Positions 48,776 through 60,135 of a stretch of DNA of 64,000 nucleotides are shown piece by piece. Both the position numbers and the translations under genes were made by a program. Source of the DNA: Apiospora phragmitis (Eukaryota > Ascomycota > Sordariomycetes > Amphisphaeriales > Apiosporaceae). The DNA is taken from the NCBI GenBank assembly GCA_038363925.1, contig JAQQWL010000006.1, positions 5,188,501-5,252,500 on the forward strand, read 5' to 3'. The notes below the pieces were generated by a model. The model worked only from the letters and a program-made list of their open reading frames with translations, did no database searches and was not told where the DNA came from. Each line of letters begins with the position of its first letter. Positions within the stretch are counted from its first letter, which is position 1.

Positions 48776-49342
48776 GGGATAGCAAGGACGATGGATGGTA
48801 TTACTGGAGCTGTGGAACAAAGAGCACAGAAAGGAGAGATGTACACATGGGTGGCTGGTAGCGCTGATTAACACACATCTTTCCTTCTTTCCTTTTCCTT
48901 TTCCCTTTTTGCTTTTGCCGGTGTCTCGGTTATGATTGGCGTATGTACAATGAATGGTCGCCCGTCAGCATGTCAAATCACAGCGCTGTTTCGTACTGTA
49001 CTTTTTAGCTTCAGGCGTGTCAACCCCGCCAATTTTTAGTGGATGATGCCACCAGTCAGACAGCAGGGAAAATGGCCTGACAGGACTTCGGACCACCCAG
49101 CAGTCATGTCATCCCCGACTTGATCGCAATTAGTTGCCTCTTCTGCTGATGCATGCTGCCCATGACTGAATCCCGGCCAAAATCTCATGACATATTCTAA
49201 GTAAGAAGCTAGTTTTACGGTCCTCGGAGTAAGTCAGGCAGGCCATCTTTGATCTTGGTGCCACGACATACCCTCCTTGACCCTCCCCCCCGCATCTTAT
49301 CTCCAGTCGGCTCGGTCGTACCAGGGCAGCAAGCAACGCAGC
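48776..49342. other. Intergenic spacer with CT-rich tract
   Basis: Contains a pyrimidine-rich run at about 48880-48916 and the promoter of the TPR gene. No coding frame. Confidence 0.45.
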
Positions 49343-51077
49343 ATGGCGGGCAGCATGGCGGCCGCACCGGAATCTGCCGACGACGACTACTACGACCTGG
49401 GCACGTACCGGAGGCCCATCACCACCACCAGCCCCGCCGCCGCGACCTGGTTCAACCGCGGCCTCATCTGGTGCTACGGCTTCAACCACGAAGAAGCGGT
49501 AAAATGCTTCGAGCGCGCCCTCGCCGCCGACCCCGGCTGCGCCATGGCCTACTGGGGCGTAGCCTACGCGCTGGGGCCCAACTACAACAAGCCCTGGGGC
49601 TTCTTCGACGACGCCGAGCTCGAGACCACGGTGCAGCGGACCCACCGCATGGTCGAGCAAGCGGCTAGCATCTGTGCTGATACGAACAAAGTGACTCCGG
49701 TGGAAAGGGCCCTGGTCGACGCCCTGCGCTACCGGTATCCCCTTGAGCACGCTCCGGGTAAAGACAAGGACGAATGCGCCTCCGTCTGGAACGTCCAGTA
49801 CGCCGACGCGATGCAGCGGGTGCACGCCGAGTTCGGCGCCGACGACCTCGACGTCGCAGCGCTGGCCGCGGACGCCCTGATGAACCTGACGCCCTGGAAG
49901 CTATGGGGACCTCAAGACAGGCCAGCCCGCACCAAACGCCCGGACCGCCCAAGTCCAAGCCATCCTCGACCAAGCCCTTCAGCAGCCGGGCGGCGGCGGC
50001 GGCATGGCGCACCCAGGCTTCCTGCACCTCTACATCCACTACATCGAGATGTCCCCCACGCCCGAGCAAGGCCTCCCCGCCGCCGACGCCCTGCGCCGCC
50101 TCGTGCCCGACGCGGGCCACCTGAACCACATGCCGACGCACATCGACGTGCTAGTCGGAGACTACGCCCGCGGCATCGCGTCGAACCGCGACGCCTACGA
50201 GGCCGACGAGAAGTTCCTCGCCCGCGCGGGCGCCCGCAACTTCTACACGCTGTACCGCATGCACGACTACCACTTCTGCATCTACTCGGCCATGTTCGCG
50301 GGCCAGTCCCGCGCCGCGCTCGCCACCGCCGCGCGCCTTGAGGCGTCGCTGTCGGCGGACCTCTTGAAACTGCGGTCGCCGCCTATGGCGGACTGGCTCG
50401 AGGGCTTCCTGGCTATGCGCGTGCACGCGCTGGTGCGGTTTGGACGCTGGGACGACATCGTCTCCTTGCCGCTGCCGGACGACCGGGAACTCTACTGCAC
50501 CACGACGGCCATGACGCACTACGCCAAATCCATCGCCCACGCCGCCTCTTCGCGCCTCCCCGAAGCCGAAGCCGAACGCGTGCTCTTCCTCGACGCCCGC
50601 ACCCGCGTCCCGGAGTCGCGCACCCTGTTCAACAACCGCTGCGTCGATTTGCTAGATATCGCCGAGGCCATGATGGAGGGCGAAGTCGCCTTCCGCCAGG
50701 GCCGCTTCGACGCGGCGTACGCGCACCTGCGCTTAGCCATCGCGCGCGACGACGGCTTGCCCTACGACGAGCCCTGGGGCTGGATGCAGCCGACGCGGCA
50801 CGCCTACGGGGCGTTGCTGATGGAGAACGGGCATTATAGCGAGGCTGCGGCCGTCTACGCCGAGGACTTGGGGCTGGATAACAAGCTGCCGCGCGCGCTG
50901 AGACACCCGGGCAATGTGTGGGCGCTGCACGGGTACCACGAATGCCTAGCTAGGCTGGGGCGGAAAGAGGAGGCGGACGCTATCGAGCCGGAGTTAAGGG
51001 CGGCGTTGGAGAGGGCAGATGTGCCGATTAAGTCGTCTTGCTTCTGCCGCAGAGTAGAGGTCCAGAGTACACTTTAG
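49343..51077 (+). CDS. Tetratricopeptide-repeat protein, ~577 aa, frameshifted
   Basis: Single exon. ATG 49343 (MAGSMAAAPES) is preferred over upstream non-ATG codons. TPR-type helices are visible from WFNRGLIWCYGFNHEEAVKC FERALAADPGCAMAYWG onward and again near the C-terminus (GHYSEAAAVYAEDLG, HGYHECLARLGRKEEADAI). Between them lie FLHLYIHYIEMSP, HLNHMPTHIDVLVGDY, MHDYHFCIYSAMFAGQS and PWGWMQPTRHAYGALL. The shape matches cytosolic TPR proteins shared by fungi and bacteria, with no known enzyme domain. One extra G in the run 49905-49908 shifts the frame after TPWKLW; the rest is open to 51077. GC-rich codon use like the neighbours. Confidence 0.8.
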
Positions 51078-51277
51078 GGGTGTGATTTTGTGGACGGGCT
51101 TACGTAAGATATGGTACTGGACTGGTTGCAGAGTGTCGTGGAAGAATCTGGTATTCAATCTCACTAGATATCTTAGAATCGCTATACAAGTGAACCAAGA
51201 TCACACCAGGGCATCCTAAACCAGCTACAACAACTTGCAAATTATACTGGGCATCCCAATCGCTTCAACTAGAAACA

Positions 51278-53091
51278 TTACTCTGAAGTCGACCGCTCAG
51301 CATGTCCACTCCTTTCGTCTTTCCCGGACCGTGCCAGCTCGTGCCGCCGCGGATCGTACTTGGCGTGCCCCGACTTGTACCAAGGTCCGTCGAACAGGTC
51401 GGCCATGTACTCCATAGGCACCCCTTTGGTCTGGGGGCCCAGAGCCAGAGGACGACGAGGCCTAGGAAGCAGATAAGGGCCCAGAAGACGTAGGCGCCCC
51501 AGACATTTAGGCTCACAAACATGTTGGGCGTCACGCGCACCACGGCGAACTGGAAGAACCAGTGCAGCGCCATGTTGCAGGCGTAGCACACGCTGCGGAT
51601 GCGGGTCGGGTAGATCTCGGTGCCGTAAAGGTACTGCACGGTGCTGTTTTACGGGGGAGTGGTCAGCCAGTCTGTCTTGTGATTCGAAAGGGGAGGGGGA
51701 GGGATGGAGGGGGTGTATGTTCTACTTACCACAACCCAATGGACCAGCCGACGGCATATACGAAGACGGAGGCGATGGCCGCGTCAGATGCCGACTTATC
51801 AGAGCCGTCCCGCCAGATGGCCATGTAGATAGCCATGTAAATATGTGTGATACACTGCAGGAACAAGCCGAGGGTAAAGCAACGCCGACGGCCGAACACG
51901 TCAACGAGACCCCAGGTGAAAGCCATCGTGAAGACCAGTTTAACAACACCATATGCGCCACTTGTTATGAGCGACGTGTTCCCGCCCGTAACTCCGGCGT
52001 ACTCGAAAATCTGCGGGATGTAGTAGGTGATGCCATTGCCGCCAGACCATTGTGCGACAGTCTGCATGGTCACTGTCAAACATAATAGGGTCAGCCGAGA
52101 GACTCTTTCCTCGATGAAATGAACTGAACTGCGCCATGCTACTACTACTTACTGCCCAGGAAGAACCTGACGCGATATGTGCGGATGGTCATGATCTCTT
52201 TGAAGATGGTCCAGTTCGAAGCCCCTTTAGCGCTTCGCCCTTGTGCTGCATCTGTTGCTGCAGCTCTTCGAACTCGGCGGCAACAGCCGTGCTATCGCCG
52301 CCGCCATTCGAGCTGTGTCGCAGTCGTGACAGCACCCGGATCGCCTCCTCGGTGCGGTCCTGCGACGCCAGCCAGCGCGGCGTATCCGCAATGAAGAAGG
52401 ACCCCAGCAGCGCCAGCCCCGTCGGAACGAGAACGATAGAAATGACGAGGCGATACTGCATCCGGGTGGCCGCCATGTGCTGCTCGGCGCCGTAACTGAT
52501 GAAGAAGCCGATGGTCAAAAAGCTCAGCAGCACGACCATGTACAGGCTGACGACCATGCCGCGCGATCGAGCGGGGGCGATCTCGGACAGGTACAGGGGC
52601 GCGACGACGGTGAGCCCGCCGGCGCCGAGGCCGCCCCAGAGGCGCGCGAAGAGCATCAGGCCAAGGATGCCGGACGCGAAGGTCTGCAGCAGGTTGCCGG
52701 CCATCCAGACGGCCATGGCCAGCTGCCAGCTGCGCAGGCGGCCGATGCGGTCGCATAGGACGATGGCGATCAGCGAGCCGAGCGCGGCGCCGAGGACGCC
52801 GAAGGACGAGATGTTGGCTTTGCGATCGGCCAGGCCTGACGGGTTGGTCTTCCAGTGCGCCGGGACCAGGTCGTAGTCAGCTTTGAAGGACGACAGGCCT
52901 GTCGCAGAGCTGAAGCCGCCTTCATCGTATCCTGTGGTTGATTCGTTGGTCAGTCTTTCATGAGTGCATCAATCATCCCGAGGGACTGGAGAGTCATTTC
53001 GTCGGTTGGTAAGGTTACCTTTCGGAATCGAACCACATGTTATGACCAGGGTGGTCATAATGTAGTAGGCGTTCGCGTTCAACCTGGCCAT
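51278..53091 (-). CDS. MFS sugar-porter-type transporter, two frameshifts
   Basis: Plasma-membrane proton-coupled importer of sugars or organic acids. Minus-strand exons are 53091-53019, 52931-52153, 52072-51734 and 51645-51278, with introns of about 80-90 bases. Motifs: GYDEGGFSS after TM1, DRIGR between TM2-3, FARLWGGLGAGGL, APLYLSEIAPARSRG, ADTPRWL, TVAQWSGGNGITYYIPQIF, DVFGRRRCF, YGTEIYPTRIRS. The tail ends GVPMEYMADLFDG. One G is missing at 52222-52225 (after GEALKG) and one C at 51435-51439 (WAP.TKG). Relation to quinate or hexose permeases is likely but the substrate is not determined. Divergent from the amidohydrolase gene. Confidence 0.85.
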
Positions 53092-53988
53092 GTTTGCTTG
53101 TTTTTAATTCCTTGCAGAATGAGGAAAAGGATCAGGACGCTGTGATGTAGCAGCGACCGCCTTGCTGATTGCTGTCTCAGTCGTCAAGTTACGTGAGATT
53201 CAGCCGGGGTTTTAATATTCTTTCTTCTGGATAGTAGGCATTGAGCAGTTCGAGCCGTCGTTGCAGCACCCGTCGGGATTGAAGTTCCTAGGGAAAACAT
53301 AGGCTGGGGAAAACCAATGAGCTACGATCCCGCGTAGGCTTGGGGTAATTTGGGGGAAGTGGCACCAGCAAGGGTAGGATGGCTTCCGCGTCGCGAGCGG
53401 ATACGGGGAAGCCCCGCGAATGACGGGGCATGAAGAATTGGCAATAGCATAACATGCAGTGGCCAGTGGCCAGTATCGCTCAGCAAGAGTGAGTTCAAAC
53501 TGATGACTGTCACCTGCCATGAAAATGCCGCCAGCAGTTGCGACGGTCGCCGAAATAGTGAGGTAGTGTGCATGCTTCCAGGCGCTAATCATCTCCAACA
53601 GTGGACCGCAGACGAGGGAACAGCGCAACTCGGAACTTCCCCGAGCCATTTTCAGTGCTCTTTGTTCGCCCTCGGCCAACTTCCGAGGTCGCAATCATCT
53701 ACACCTGCCAAGCTGCTTCTGCAACACCAACCGGTCGCTCACCAAGGAGAGATCGCATGCATATGCACTGAAGGGGAGTCTCTCATCCAGGTTCCATTAG
53801 AGACAGAGAGAGAGGCATATCCGGCAGCCCCCCCTCCCCCCACCCCCCGGTGTGCAAATCAAGCACCGAAGAGGTTCTGCCTTGATCTGCCGAGATCTAT
53901 CTGCCTTATCGTGCGAGCTTGAGACTGGATTCCCTCCCAACTGTTCCCACCCGCCCTCGGCTCCACGCCATAACTCCACCGACGGCTT

Positions 53989-53997
53989 CGGAAACCG
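53989..53997. promoter_or_regulatory. CGG-N3-CCG inverted site, candidate Zn2Cys6 operator
   Basis: CGGAAACCG, with a further CGG four bases upstream. Inverted CGG triplets are the usual target of fungal Zn(II)2Cys6 dimers; one such regulator is encoded at 56.2-58.9 kb. A chance match is possible. Confidence 0.4.
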
Positions 53998-54084
53998 ACC
54001 GCGTTGAGGGTCTCACTTATATTCGGCCCTTATGAAGGGGAGAAAAGTCGTCGTAGGGCGTGATCTGCGCCTGGACGACTGGAG

Positions 54085-54091
54085 GATATAA
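54085..54091 (+). promoter_or_regulatory. TATA-like box of the amidohydrolase gene
   Basis: GATATAA about 150 bases before the start codon, between the CGG site and ATG 54237. Confidence 0.4.
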
Positions 54092-54236
54092 CCATCATCG
54101 TTCTCGCCCGTCTTTGAAGCAGACTGTTTGCTTGGAATCTTCCAACTGCGCTGAACTGCATACACCCGAAGTTGAAGCTATCTCAGACGCTACTCAATGA
54201 CCTCATTACCTGCCGATAGCAGCTAGCTACTCAAGA

Positions 54237-55373
54237 ATGAACTCGTCACCGCGCACCCCATCAGCCATGTCCGCAATGACCTCGCCTCGCGCGTCCCGCC
54301 ACCTGCGGTTCATCCAGCACGCGCTCCTCTACACCACCAAATGCCTCCGCACCTTCATCTTCCAGCTCATGAGCTTCCGCCCCTTTTCATCTATCGGTCT
54401 TCCCGCACCTCCTTCACCGAAGAAGTATGATGAAGACGACGACTTCCGCGCCCTCATCCCGCGCGGTTCCTGGGAACTCCACATGCACGTCCTCGATCCG
54501 CGCTTCCCCCTAGCCGCCTCCGCCGTATACAGGCCCACGCACTTCCACACGAGCCAGGACGCCCGGACTTTCGAGCAGGACGTCGCGGGCCTCGACGGCG
54601 TCGTCATCGTCCAGCCCAGCATCTACGGCCACGACAACGCGTGCACGCTCGCGGCCTTGAGAGAACTGGGCGGACCACAACGCGCGCACGCCGTCGTCTC
54701 CTTCGACCCCGCCACCACATCGTCGGAAACGCTGCAGGGGTGGCATGCGCTGGGCGTTCGCGGCGTCCGCCTCAACCTGCAGTCCGGCGGCGCGGCGCCT
54801 CCGGCCGTGGAGGAGCTCGAGGCGGCGATTCGGGCGTACGCTGACGCTGTGCGGCCGCTGGGCTGGGTTCTGCAGATCTACGCGTCGCTGCCGACCATCG
54901 CGAAGCTCGAGCCGCTCCTCGCAGACGGAGCAGACAAGCTCGGCGTCCGGTTCTGCATCGACCACATGGGCCACCCAAACCTGGAAGCATCACACTCCTC
55001 TTCCTCCTCCTTGGCAACGACGGTAGCCGATCCCTACACGATCCCCCACTTCGCAGCCCTGGTGCGGCTGCTCCGCTCCGGTAACACGTGGGTCAAGCTG
55101 TCGGCAGCATACCGGTTCAGCGCCTCCGCGGACGGGTTCAGCGATGCGGCGCCCGTGGCGCGGGAGCTTCTGCGGGTGGCGGGTCGAGATCGCGTCGTGT
55201 TCGCGACGGACTGGCCGCACACGCGGTTCGAGGGGCTCGACATCCGGCCCTGGATCCGCGCCGTCCTCGTTGACTGGTGCCGGCGGGACGTGGCGCTCAT
55301 CGAGCGGGTGTTCAGGGGCAACGCGGAGGAGCTCTGGAGCCCTCCTGCAACATTACTGCCAACAGCAAGCTGA
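54237..55373 (+). CDS. Amidohydrolase-2 family hydrolase (LigI / 2-pyrone-4,6-dicarboxylate lactonase-like), 378 aa
   Basis: Single intact exon. A TIM-barrel metal-dependent or metal-independent hydrolase. Motifs are WELHMHVLDPRFP (HxH on strand 1), VVIVQPSIYGHDN, GVRGVRLNLQSGG, WVLQIY, CIDHMGHPN, WVKLSAAYR and FATDWPHTRF (strand-8 Asp). These match the amidohydrolase-2 group that includes 2-pyrone-4,6-dicarboxylate hydrolase of the protocatechuate 4,5-cleavage route. An extra ~70 N-terminal residues, rich in Ser/Thr/Arg and poor in acids at first, precede the domain. They could be an organelle presequence, or translation may start at the later Met (MSFRPFSS). The exact lactone substrate is not known. 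Confidence 0.83.
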   Translation: MNSSPRTPSAMSAMTSPRASRHLRFIQHALLYTTKCLRTFIFQLMSFRPFSSIGLPAPPSPKKYDEDDDFRALIPRGSWELHMHVLDPRFPLAASAVYRPTHFHTSQDARTFEQDVAGLDGVVIVQPSIYGHDNACTLAALRELGGPQRAHAVVSFDPATTSSETLQGWHALGVRGVRLNLQSGGAAPPAVEELEAAIRAYADAVRPLGWVLQIYASLPTIAKLEPLLADGADKLGVRFCIDHMGHPNLEASHSSSSSLATTVADPYTIPHFAALVRLLRSGNTWVKLSAAYRFSASADGFSDAAPVARELLRVAGRDRVVFATDWPHTRFEGLDIRPWIRAVLVDWCRRDVALIERVFRGNAEELWSPPATLLPTAS

Positions 55374-56237
55374 CAGACAGACAGGGAAAAGGGACTGGGA
55401 CCAGCCGGGAAAGTGGTCTTCTCATGCATAATGACCGTAACGATTGATGTGTAGAATCTCTTATTAGCTTTTGTTTCCATCCCTCTACTTGTTTATGAAT
55501 ATGATCTCTGTTTGAAACCGCCTTCTAGTTGACACCATTCAAAGAAACCGTGAGCGACAGCGTTGGCTGTAACACAGGGATCCTAGCTCCTAACTGACCG
55601 GTAAGGAGCGAGGGGCCATGAATGAACCACGTAATTACTGGGTGATAAGTATCCCAAAGGAGATGGGAAGTCATGAGATTTCGGAACTGAGGCGAGGCTT
55701 GTTGATCTTTGCTGTAATTATCGCGTGATATATTCACATGATCGCCATGGTAATCCCGACTTATTCCTGGTCCTGTAACCCCACAGCTTCATCCGGCCTC
55801 TTGGGAATAGGGAGGGAATAGGTAGTGTGTAACTCTGTGCGTGTGGACCTCTTCGGTTGTCGGTCAACTTCCGAGGCTCGGTTGCCGCTTCGGGTGTGAG
55901 TTAAATCAGGTCACTTACTCCATAGGCGGCCAAGGGTCAGGCATAAGAGGAGCCCCATGGCCCTCCCCTGTCCCTTACAGGACTCAGGGACTGCTTCCGC
56001 CTGTCAACTTCCTTAGCCGACGTCAAAGAAAGTTGCCGAGCCCGCTGACAGACCGACCTGGCATTGAAACAACCTGAAGACTTCCGATACAGTCTTCGAG
56101 GATCAGCGGCTGTGTCCAAAAGCGCAACTTCCCGTGCCCCAAATGGACGACGACCGAAGAGAACCCCGTGCGTTTGCTGACATTTCCTGGTATGACACAA
56201 CCTCGAACCAGGCAGGCGTGGCGTGGAATACAGACCC
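55374..56237. other. Convergent 3' flanks, no gene supported
   Basis: Between the 3' ends of the amidohydrolase (+) and the regulator (-). No coding frame. Confidence 0.5.
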
Positions 56238-58862
56238 TTACCGACCAGTAAACGGCCACACCGGCTGCTGCTGCTGCGACGACAGATTCGGCTGGTCCAG
56301 AGGCTGGATGCTCACACTCATAGGCTCCAGCGTCGACAGCGCTTCGAACATGTCGTCGGGCATGAGGGAGAAGTCCACGTCGGCAACAGTCCCGAACTGG
56401 TCGCTGTGGAAGTCCCGGGACGGCCGAACAGCATGATGAAGCCCGTCGGGCTCATACCCAGCAGCACTCGCCCCTGGCGAGGATAGCGTGCTCCCTTCCT
56501 GCGCTTCAGCTGTTGTTGTCGGGATTGTTGTTGACTGCGGTGGTACTGTCGGCTGTTCCAAGCCCATCTTGGCGATTGCCTCTTTGATAGGTCGGAGAGC
56601 ACTCCCGATGACTGCAAGTTCAAGATGGTGTCAGTGAAACGCATCCAAAAACAATATCATGGTCGCAAGGCTCAACCAGGAAACGACAAGGCACTTCCTC
56701 GCGGGACTCACCAGGATTAATCGTCTGCACTCTTTCGAGATACTGGACGCAAAGTAACAAACGCCGCAGCGTCTGCGTATCTCCGGGCAGAGCTTGGGCC
56801 TGCAACAGAAATATCGAGGTGGCGATGTATAGGCTGTAAGACAAAGACGTGATGCAGTGGTCTTCGCCAAACGTCCTACAGAACAGATCAAAGATGGCCG
56901 CAATGGACACGGCCGAGGCGACGCAGATTCGCAGGTGGTCCTGGTTCTGCGTACGTTCCCCCGCGGACTGGCGGCTTCTCTTGACCAGTGTTGGCCGGAA
57001 AAGCAATATTTTGAACGTATGATATAAAGAACTGCGGTCAGATTAGTATTGGAGTGTCTCGAGTCTCAAAACAAAAAGGGGTTACTGACTTGAGTGTGAC
57101 GATATGGGATGGTGGCGCGTAAAGGGGTATATTGTCCGTGTCAATGCGGAGAAAGTGCGGCAAAGCATCCCACCAGGACTGCAGTGCTTGCCCCTCGTGC
57201 GCACACAACCCTCAATGACGCTCGGGGAGAGCTGCTGCAGTGGATCGTATATGTTGATCAGGATCTGGTTGAAGATGACGGACAGCTCGCACATCTTGAT
57301 AAAACACGAGGTCGAATGAGCTGGAGTAGGAGGATACTGTTTTCCGGGGGCGAAGGTAACCCCATGTGGAATCCACATTTCCTCCTCTGCAGAGTCATCG
57401 TCTAAATGCATATGATCAGTACGATCTCCCATTGGTTTGACAGTATTCAGGGTCACTTACACATGAACCCCGGCGGAGAAACACTCACGTGGGTGAGTGT
57501 AGGCCTCCGTCCCAGGTAGAGACTGATGATCTTGTCCCAGAAGTAACAACTCCAGAAGAGGCGATGCCGGATCTCTACCTCCTCCTCGGACAGATGCACG
57601 TCGGCAGAATATCGCTGCCCGTCGATAAAGATGCCGAGATGATCTACCAGGCGGAACGCGATCCCACTATAGACCCATGCCTGGGTGGCGTTGCCGGAGC
57701 TGCACTCCTGAGCACTGAGGAGCAACAGTGTCTGTATCATGGGGATGGTGCAGACGCCCCTATTCAGCTCCTCGAACAAGAAGGACCGGGCCTGCCGACG
57801 GAATAGTGCGCCCTGCTCGTAGGGTCCCAGCTGTTCTCGGATCACCGGATCTCGCTTTGCCCAACGAGTTGAATGCGACATGATGGCACTAAGCAGTGTG
57901 TGCGAGTAATATGGCCCGTTCGACTGTATATCACCTATTCTCTGTTAGTGGCAACCTGCACTATACTCAGGGAATAAGGGGGGAGTACGGGTAAAGGCTG
58001 GTCTGTAGACGAAATTGAACAACGGCTGAATCCAGCACCAATGCAGGTCCAAGAGGTAATGAAACGGTTCCTGTTACTCTGGTAAGCTTAAAAAAGACCC
58101 ATAAGACCGAAAATGACGTACAGGTATGTTGGTAAAGCACTCAAGCGCTCGTTGGTGCCACGCATTGTTAACGAGCCTTTGACGCCTGTCCATGTCCTGA
58201 GCCGACCTCGACGAGCCAGCGTCGTCCTGCTCTTCGTTGTCGGGCCCCTTGGACGGATCTCCGGCCATGGCCTGGAAAAAACTGGTAGCTCCGTGGTAGG
58301 TGATGACGCCCTTGTCGTCGACCTTGAGGCCATCGTAACTCCCGCTGAGGCGCTGCTTTAGTTGATCGGTGGGTTGCCGGCCGCTGCTTTCCGAAACCGA
58401 AGCGTCTTCAGGGGTCTTGGGGGTCTGTGCTTCGGCCTCATCTCCATGGCTTCCTTTCAATCTCTGCACCTCGTTTTCGAGTTCCTTGATGCGCTGCTCA
58501 AGACGTTCGGTGTATGATAACGTGGGTGCGCTGGATGCATTGATGAGCTGACCAGCTGTTGAGACGCGTCTCCAGATCTCGGTGGTGCAAACTTACAGCT
58601 TATAGACACACTGCTCGCCGCGTTTGATGCATCTCTGACACGATGGTCGTTCGGCGCCACATTTCACCTGCAAGCCTCAATTAGTTAGCCGGCGGTATCG
58701 GCGATGTCGGCGGCGGGTGGCGGATTCATCTGAAGTCGATGATTGGCAGTCACTCACTTTGCGACTGCGGCAGTTGTGACATGAAAAAGCGCTCTTCTTT
58801 TGCTGTTTTGCTGCTGACGGAGCCATCTGTCGGTCGGTGTCGACGGCTCCACTGCATGACAT
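56238..58862 (-). CDS. Zn(II)2Cys6 fungal-specific transcription factor, one frameshift
   Basis: Nuclear regulator. Eight minus-strand exons: 58862-58758, 58667-58597, 58530-58122, 58070-57989, 57934-57461, 57401-57090, 57031-56712 and 56611-56238. Introns are 51-100 bases with consensus ends. The binuclear cluster CHNCRSRKVKCGAERPSC QRCIKRGEQC is split by intron 1. A coiled-coil linker (RLEQRIKELENEVQRLKG) follows, then the middle homology domain: HYLLDLHWCWIQPLFNFVYR, GPYYSHTLLSAI, SGIAFRLVDHLGI, EIRHRLFWSCYFWDKIISLY. A Gln/acidic C-terminus could activate. One G is missing in 57191-57194 (TRG, then LQSWWDALPHF in the next frame). It may control the adjacent transporter and hydrolase. Confidence 0.85.
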
Positions 58863-59219
58863 TGCATTGGGGTTGACTCTGGAACCTGCGGAATCTGGGG
58901 ATGTGTTTTGAAACTTGGGGATGATGATGAGAAAGCGGATCCGTTTTACGGACACGGGCGACGCTCCGTCTCCGGGATCACCCGCGACTCGCCAGCTGTG
59001 ACCAGTTGTCATAACGTAACAGTCATCCATTGATTGAGCTCTAACCGTTGTTTGTCTTAACTCTGGGCCGAATCGTTTGATTTGTTCACAACTTCACGAA
59101 CCCAGCCATTACCATACGACCATCTGCGAGAACCAGCTATTCCACTATCACACCAGCCATATCGTCGTCATCAAGCAAGAAGAACACGTAATATCTGATA
59201 CAAGTCTCTCAAACTCATA
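58863..59219. other. Spacer between two minus-strand genes
   Basis: Promoter of the regulator and 3' flank of the MYND gene. No other feature seen. Confidence 0.5.
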
Positions 59220-60135
59220 TCAATCCACCGGCTCAACAGTACCGGGTATTGTGTCAAACTCTTGGACATTCGAACCAGGTGGCTGGGCAGGTCGAACGCA
59301 GGTAACCTTGTGGTTCTTCCAGTGAGCTGTCTGGCATGTCTGCACAGTGTCAGTCCAGAGTCCTGTGATAAAGTAAGTGTGGACTCAATGCATACCGCGT
59401 CGCAGTACCAAGCTCTCTTGCATCTGGAGCAGGCCAAAGGGGCTTTACCAATATCGGCCTCGATCTTGCCACAAGTGAAGCAGCTAGAATATGTCAGTCA
59501 AGTTCCACTGTTGAGGAGAGATGGGAGATCTCACCTTGGCTCGTAAAAGTTCCGAGGAGTGCCAGGTATGTAATGGTCAAGGGCAGCAAGGAACTGAGCC
59601 TTGCCAGGGGCTCGGAAAACTTCGTCGAAGTCAAATGAAGCGTTATCAGCGCGGCAGGGGATCTCGGGTACAAGATCGCGCAGGTGCTGGAAATCGCCGT
59701 CTCGTATCTTGGCTCCAGCTCGCATGAACAAGGCGCCAATGACGATGACAAGATACTTGCATTGATGCGTCTTCTCGTTGGAGCGGTAAAGGTCAAATAC
59801 CTTGTCGCCAAGTCCTGAATCAAGCTGTTCACGGGTTCTTACGATGTCTTGTGCAAGCTCATCCTGGTACTCTTGGGTCTTGTATTTTGCCTGCCACTCA
59901 GGTGGTCCTTGTATGTCTCCCTCACAAACCAACAATTGGAGATTGAGATCTTTGATGGAAAACCCAGCCATGATGGCAGTACGGAAGTCAACATCCGCCT
60001 CGAACAGACCTTTTGCTTCGCTGTCAGATACCATTCCAAGGAGGAAATGGGATGTCTGAATGACTCACGAAAACCCCAACGACGATTCATCTGCTGGTAG
60101 ATATACGAGTCGAATTCGTCCAACGTATTGGTCAT
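59220..60135 (-). CDS. MYND zinc-finger protein, 249 aa, intact
   Basis: Four minus-strand exons: 60135-60069, 60009-59535, 59483-59396 and 59339-59220. The introns are 59, 51 and 56 bases, total 750 bases. The N-terminal part is hydrophilic (MTNTLDEFDSYIYQQMNRRW, LFEADVDFRTAIMAGFSI, YKTQEYQDELAQDIVRTREQ), with no catalytic domain I recognise. The C-terminal MYND finger is complete: CFTCG, CSRCKRAWYCDATC, HWKNHKVTC, i.e. eight Cys/His ligands in the standard spacing. MYND fingers bind proline-rich partners, so a protein-interaction role is likely. The acceptors used for introns 1 and 3 are the only ones keeping the frame. Confidence 0.83.

Larger units (their letters stand above)
53092..54236. 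promoter_or_regulatory. Shared divergent promoter of the transporter and the amidohydrolase
   Basis: A 1.15-kb region between the starts of the two divergently transcribed genes. Contains a CGG-N3-CCG site, a TATA-like box close to the plus-strand gene, and pyrimidine/purine tracts at 53800-53845. No coding frame is supported. Confidence 0.6.
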
